64,000 bases of DNA from Gymnorhina tibicen (Eukaryota > Chordata > Aves > Passeriformes > Artamidae). Both the position numbers and the translations under genes were made by a program. The first letter of the stretch is position 1. Each line of letters begins with the position of its first letter. The stretch lies in NCBI GenBank assembly GCA_013399875.1, contig VXAZ01003270.1, positions 1,105,558 through 1,169,557 of the forward strand, written 5' to 3'. A model generated the notes under the pieces. That model made no database searches. It saw nothing but the letters and a program-made list of their open reading frames with translations, and was not told where the DNA came from. Positions 59,043-64,000 of this stretch are shown piece by piece.

Positions 59043-59133
59043 ATATAATAATATAATATGTGTCTGTATGTGTGTGTATATACACACACACATATATATA
59101 GACATATATATGCATGTGCTATATAAACACATC
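59043..59133. repeat. TG/TA/CA dinucleotide cluster with a 22-bp palindrome
   Basis: TAATAATATAATATG leads into TGTGTGTATATACACACA and CATATATATA, then ATATATATGCATGTG. Positions 59069-59090 are a perfect 22-bp palindrome centred between 59079 and 59080. Alternating purine-pyrimidine dinucleotides with this symmetry can extrude a cruciform or adopt Z-DNA. It is also a polymorphic microsatellite candidate. Confidence 0.75.
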
Positions 59134-62100
59134 TTTAAATAATCATAAACTCCCTTTAAAAATTATTTCAGCACAAATTAAGGTATAGACAGCATCTGAT
59201 TGGCTCAGTCAGTACAGAGTGGTGCCCCATGATATATTCATTTCCTATTCTGGTGTGGTTAATTGGGTATTTCAATTTAATTACTGCAGTCAATAGCACT
59301 TTCGGTTGAGTGTCTTAAGTGTTCATTTAATTTACTGTAGATTTAATAAGGCAGCGGTTGTATGTAAAGCTGTTAACCATCTGGATGGGCTGCAAAGCCC
59401 ATCTTTTCTCATGGGTAGCTGGAGCCTGATCCAAGACACACTGATGTCTACAGCAGTCTTTCTGTTAGCTTCAGGAGCTCAAAACCTAGGCTCCTTGGGG
59501 AGCTAGGCGGTGGGCAAATGCCTCTGGCTGTGGGCTTCCTGGCTGGCCTTCATGAGGGAGAGTTTTTAATGTGCCGTTTCTTTTCCATAGGCAATTTCAT
59601 ACAGCAGTAATGGCAGGAAGAGCAACCCATGACTCGGGGTTTGGTAATTGTGAGCTCTGAGACTGAGCCTTAGAGTTTTAAGCAAAATTTCAAGTGGTTT
59701 TCTCACAGCCTGGGTAAGGAGGTGATGAGTTGGGTCACACCTAGGAAAATTTAAAATAAACACACCAATTTGACAAACCTCATGCAACTGAATGATCTAT
59801 TTTACCCCTGTCACAAGGTCTGGCAGAGTTGTTCATCCTCTCTCCACCTCCAATGAGTGAGTCACTAGCTCATGCTGTGGGTCAGGAAATATGCAGGTCT
59901 GCAGATTTTCAGATCACTAACCTTCTGGGGAGAAAAAAGAGGCAACCACTAGATACAAGCATTGCCTTTCATGATGCCAGGGCCTCTTTTAAATGAGAAC
60001 ATGATTTGTTTAGGCAAAGGATGATACAGCATAGGGCTATGATTATAGGGTCTGGACCTACAGACCTGGTCCTAGAGACCTGGCCATCCTATCTTCCTGC
60101 ACAGCTCTACCTAAAAATCGTCTCTGCCATGGGACAAGCAGAAGGAGGGTGTTTTGGTGTATCCTAGAGTAGCCCATCAGTGGAGGCCATGGTGACCCCA
60201 GTGATTGCCTCTCCCTCCAGCCAACCACAGGGTTTAGCCAGCAACCCCCAGTCACATACCACCAGTTTTATGATGTTCCTGGCCCAGAGCCATAGCTGGC
60301 TGGCTGGCAAGCTGCACGTGACACAGGAACCCCAGGTTCTCCAGGGCTGCGGGCTCCCATGCTCCCCAGGCTTGTAGCCAGCCTGGGTTCAAAAACAAGC
60401 AGCAGGAACATCAGCAGGAACAGGACTCCAGCACATGAAATCTAGTGAAGAGAAATTCTTCTGCTGCAGAAAGTAGGCAAAAGGCAACTGGAGATGAATA
60501 GGCTGCCTGACAGCTGGCAGACACACAGCCTGTCTGCCATAGATGGTAATATAGGCACTGCAACTATTACGGCATCTAAAGGCAAAAAATGCAATAAAAA
60601 GCTTTAACCTCTGCTACCCGGGAAAACAAGCAGTGGTTTCAGATGCCGTCGGTAGAGAGGAGCTTTTGTGATGCTTGTGACAGGCAAATGGTCTAGAAAG
60701 CTCTACTGAGCTGTGTTTGGGATTAAGGGCCAGGAGCGCCTGGGTTCGTGCTCTATTTGTACTAGTTACACAGCCAGTTTTTAAAATTGTATTGCTGCTG
60801 TTATTATAATGATATTGCTATCACTACTGTTATTTTCTTTACACATCAATGGAGCCCGGAGAGCCAGTCTTAATTTCTTACGTGAATGCAAGCGGCATTT
60901 AGATTTTTGTGGAGATCAGACACCAGACACATTCCTACATTCTTGTCCGATGTTCAATATTTTTCCATGAGTCAAAGAGAACAAGAATGGGCATATTGTG
61001 TAAATGCAAAACTCTGCCTTTTTAAACTGACACGATGAATTTCAGCCCTGCCTCTTTGTCTCTCTCCTTCGAGCAGGGGCTTTTCAGCCTGCCAGATTTT
61101 GTTACTTACTATCCTTGAAAACAGAGGGAGGGAAAAGTCAGTCCTTGTTAATTCATTGTCCCAGTTACCTAGCAGTGCTGTATCCTTAAGGACTGCTGGA
61201 TTTCTTTTCTTCTTTTTGCTTTTCTGAGATGGTGAAGAGCTATGGCTTTCCTGCCAGCTCCATTGTGTTCCCTCAGTAAAAGCCTGCAAAACTAGAGGCA
61301 CTTAAAAAAGAAGTGAGGAGTCTGTTGCAATAGGCATCCAACAAAAGTTCCTGCTGCAATCCGTGCTTCCAGTAAATGCTGGTTCTTAATCCAGATTTCA
61401 GGCTTCAGGGCTGGTTCTTAAGAGAACACTGATACAGGTCAGTGTAGCTCCATCTGTTTACAGCAACAGAAAATTTGGCTCACTGTTGTATCAGGCTTCA
61501 GTGCAGATTCACAAAGGAGGCAAATATCAGCATATAAGGGGTCCCTGGAACTTGAATTTCACGTAGGGAATGTACCTCTGTATTTTACAGTGTGTGTGAA
61601 ATATGCCTGATCTCATCCACGCCTGCTAGAGCAAGAGCTGCCCTGGAGACTGCTCTGATTTCGTCCATATCCCAAGCAAGACTACGTGGCCTTTCCAAAG
61701 GCTTCTCCCTAGTACAGACCACCATAGACAGAAGTTTGCATGAGAACAAAGACTTTATTTCTAGACAGAAATACCTTTGATTCCATTTTCAGGTATTTTA
61801 ACAGGCTATAAAATGCTTATTTCCACAGCATAAATGAGAATAAATATATATCTACCAAAGGCAGCCTAGTCTAAGTAATATGCAAGGAAAGTTTCACCAA
61901 AATGCTTTGATAACCCTGAGTTTTTGGTTGCTCTTTCTGAGAGTGGAAAGTTGAGTGCCCTCTGAGCACATTTGACCCAGAGCTTCCTAGCTAAGGATTA
62001 TGAAGGAAAGAAAAGCATACAAAGGGCAAAAGGAACTAATTAGCTCCAAGAATGATGTGGCCATTTTTCCACTAAGAACCAGTCTGCTACCTCCAGAGTT

Positions 62101-62250
62101 TCAAATATAGTAGCTTGCTGTACAGCCTTTCACCTGTAATGATTTCTAGTCACCATCAAATGGTACCGTAAAGGTGAAAGGTTTCACTTTAGTTATAAAG
62201 TTGAAAATTATGTTTATACTGGCTATTATATTGTAATATTATATTATTGT

Positions 62251-62274
62251 AAATACAGTATTTATACTGTATTT
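62251..62274. repeat. 24-bp quasi-palindrome
   Basis: AAATACAGTAT (62251-62261) and ATACTGTATTT (62264-62274) are exact inverted arms separated by TT, in an AT-rich stretch with several TATTA words. No family is recognised. Confidence 0.6.
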
Positions 62275-62840
62275 TCAAAAGTATGCTGGGACCCGTATTT
62301 TGACACCTAAAGAGATGTCTGCTTTTCAGAGGCGCTGAATGTGCATCGGTGTCTTTTGGAATTTAGCTGGAAAATAGGGCTCGTTATTAATGTGTTTGAC
62401 AGTGTCTAAATGCATGAAGAGTATTTTTCAAAAAAATATAGAGAGATAAAGTCCTTGTCATGGAACCTTATAATCAAGAACAGAGAAACAAAGTCCAGCA
62501 AAGTCCATTTAAAGACCTGTATATCTCCATGAACTTTAGATCAGGCTTAAGCTAAAACATTATTTAGCAACTCAGATTCATCTGATGGAGCATCAGTTTG
62601 CTCAGTCAACCCCTTGATTGTTTATGTCATTTAAAAACTACTGATCTGATGCTTTCCCTGAAGGAATCAGTGTAGAAACAGAGACTGACATTTCTCACGT
62701 ACATTGTCATTTACTGCTTTCATCTCCTCCTCCTCCCTCATCATATATGTCGTTGACTTGGAGACAAGTCAAATTTATAGATTCCCTCCATTTTCTCTAC
62801 ATTCAAAATTTTCCAGTTACATACCCGATCTCTCCTAGAA

Positions 62841-63026
62841 GTGAACAACAAAAGGATGAGAGGGAAGGAATACAAATTGCTGACTAGACGTAAAGAAAGA
62901 TGGGGGAGCTGGAAGGGGGCCCAGATAGGTTGTGGAGCCTTCATCCTTCGAAACATTCAGCACTTGCCTGGACAATGTCCTGAGCAACTTGATATAAGTT
63001 TGTTGGTAGCTCTAATGAAAGCAGAG
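62841..63026 (+). mobile_element. older CR1 fragment, left part (split by a later CR1)
   Basis: GAACAACAAAAGGATGAGAG, then CCCAGATAGGTTGTGGAGCC, ACATTCAGCACTTGCCTGGA and CAATGTCCTGAGCAACTTGA are the 3' UTR of a CR1 subfamily with CAGGGAGGTTGTGGAG-type words, with an internal deletion near 62900. The element stops where the inner CR1 begins and continues after it at 63313. Confidence 0.75.
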
Positions 63027-63312
63027 CATGCAGTGACAGGACAAGGGGGAATGGCTTCAAGTTGAAAAAGAGTGGGTTTAGATTAGAAATTAGGAAAGAA
63101 TTCTTTACTACTAGGGTGGTGAGGCACTGGAACAGGTTGCTGAGAGAAGCTGTGGGTGCCCCATGCCTGAAAGTGTTTAAGGCCAGGTTGGGTGGAGCTC
63201 TGAGCAACGTGATCTAGTGGAAGGTGTCCCTGCCCATGGCAGGGGAGTTAGAGTTAGACAATTTTTAAGGTCTCTTCCAACCCAAGCCATTCTATGATTC
63301 TCTGATTCTGTG
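63027..63312 (+). mobile_element. younger CR1 inserted in the older one
   Basis: The run from GCAGTGACAGGACAAGGGG through TTTAGATTAGAAATTAGGAA, GAGGCACTGGAACAGGTTGC, CAACGTGATCTAGTGGAAGG and CCCTGCCCATGGCAGGGG to the tail TTCTATGATTCTCTGATTCT is a typical CR1 3' end in full consensus order. About 286 bases are present, UTR only. It is clearly closer to consensus than its host element. Confidence 0.95.
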
Positions 63313-63351
63313 TCCAGAGGTCCCTTCACAGCTCCATCATTATATGATCCC
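63313..63351 (+). mobile_element. older CR1 fragment, right part (3' tail)
   Basis: TCCAGAGGTCCCTTCACAGC and TCCATCATTATATGATCC are the end of the outer CR1 (consensus-like GAGGTCCCTTCCAACCTCC...TATGATCC). It resumes directly after the inner element's tail, showing that the inner copy landed inside the outer one. Confidence 0.7.
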
Positions 63352-64000
63352 AAAGGTCTAAGAAACTCTCCACTAAGGCCTCTGCCACAATACTTTTATT
63401 TTCTTTCTGTGAGTAACATGGTAACTGGGCAAGTAGCTAGTGAACTGTCTGCTGTGTTAGTAGCCTGCAGAGGTGGAGTTTAAGAGACGCAGCATTGGAG
63501 CTGTACAACTGCAGAGGGTTTCCACTGTGTGACTCTTGGTGGGGGCTTACTCCAGGACTCCCTTATCCAAGCCAGCAGAGCAGGTGAACAGTTCGGCTTC
63601 TGGCCACACCTGATGCGTCACTGGTGTGTAGGCTTCAAAAGTGATGCAGCACTGATGCAACAAATCTTGGCTGAGACATTTTCACTGCATAGCCAAAGGA
63701 ATGCTGTTTCTTGGGGTGATTGTGGTACCTGTGTCCATTCTTGTAGGAGTGTGTCCCCTTGTCACAGTGTGTTATGTCAGGCAGGAGATGCTATTCCACT
63801 CAGTCATTCCTTGCCAAACAAGAAATTTTTCTCATTTTGAATTTTCAAAGTTAGCAATTACAGTCGACTCTAGAAACAGATTCAAGGCTGCTGTGGAGGA
63901 AAATATGACTTTGAGATAGGCTGTTATATTTGAGAGGCCTAGAACTACTAATCTTTCAGTGCTGTTTCTATTTGCATAAGTTCACTCAACGAGTGACCAG
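63352..64000. other. non-coding span, nothing recognised
   Basis: The span is unique sequence to the window end. Frames of 103 and 72 codons overlap each other on the plus strand (63529-63840, 63701-63919), with no recognisable domain. Confidence 0.5.

Larger units (their letters stand above)
55046..62840. other. mostly non-coding span with scattered small features
   Basis: Apart from the items listed separately, nothing coding is recognised. About 59160-59390 is AT-rich and repeat-free (GGTTAATTGGGTATTTCAA, CATTTAATTTACTG) and could be conserved non-coding DNA. A run of nine G lies at about 56176-56184. Frames of up to 120 codons on the plus strand (57508-57870) overlap the 222-codon minus frame. 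Confidence 0.45.

Noticed and set aside
1..64000. Endogenous retrovirus or LTR element
   Set aside because: I found no paired LTRs, primer-binding site, polypurine tract with LTR context, or retroviral protein motif on either strand.
1..64000. CRISPR array, tRNA, rRNA, spliceosomal RNA or known microRNA
   Set aside because: No regularly spaced repeats, no tRNA B-box with cloverleaf, and none of the common miRNA or snRNA sequences I know were seen. A covariance-model scan was not possible.

Overview
The window looks like non-coding DNA from a bird, or a close sauropsid relative. The main evidence is a set of CR1-family LINE fragments with the usual avian 3' tail (repeated ATTCTATGAT-like units) and the diagnostic 3' block (GACCAGGTTGCTCA / CTAGTGGAAGGTG-type sequence), against an otherwise repeat-poor, mostly single-copy background of moderate AT content. 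No bacterial operons, ribosome binding sites, rRNA, tRNA, CRISPR or phage genes are visible. I could not recognise any protein-coding exon of a known vertebrate gene. The open frames are nearly all of a length expected by chance in six frames of 64 kb.

Layout. 1-31.4 kb: unannotated single-copy sequence with a G/T-rich tract (6.2 kb), a TATA-like site (9.8 kb), a potential G-quadruplex (11.65 kb), a markedly AT-rich block (12.0-13.56 kb), a GC-richer patch (25.5-25.8 kb) and two perfect or near-perfect hairpins (13.73 and 29.04 kb). 31.4-40.1 kb: the repeat-dense and assembly-fragile part. It has a CR1 tail, two old palindromic MITE-like relics (32.09-32.49 kb), a TTCC/TTGC microsatellite (34.1 kb), three single-N positions (33773, 36020, 37226), an exact 824-bp direct duplication across the last N, a 0.94-kb CR1 with decayed reverse transcriptase, and a small inverted-terminal-repeat relic (39.99 kb). 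40.1-51.6 kb: mostly unique sequence that looks like conserved non-coding DNA in places, including an inverted pair of octamer motifs (48.94 kb). 51.6-52.9 kb: a very old CR1-clade LINE relic on the minus strand. 53-64 kb: unique sequence with an old MITE-like fragment (55.0 kb), the longest ATG frame of the window (57.1-57.77 kb, minus), a TG/TA/CA palindrome (59.07 kb) and, near the end, one CR1 inserted into another.

Interpretation. The window is best read as intergenic or intronic sequence (a gene-poor region) holding TE relics of at least three ages plus candidate regulatory elements. The firmest unusual finding is the 824-bp exact duplication flanking a single N, which has the signature of two overlapping contigs placed side by side without merging, not of biology. 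I found no convincing previously undescribed gene system. The best biological leads are the octamer palindrome, the NFI-like inverted pair, the hairpin-rich MITE cluster, the nested CR1 and the survival of the old LINE relic. Family assignments rest on pattern memory. No alignment or database search was run.
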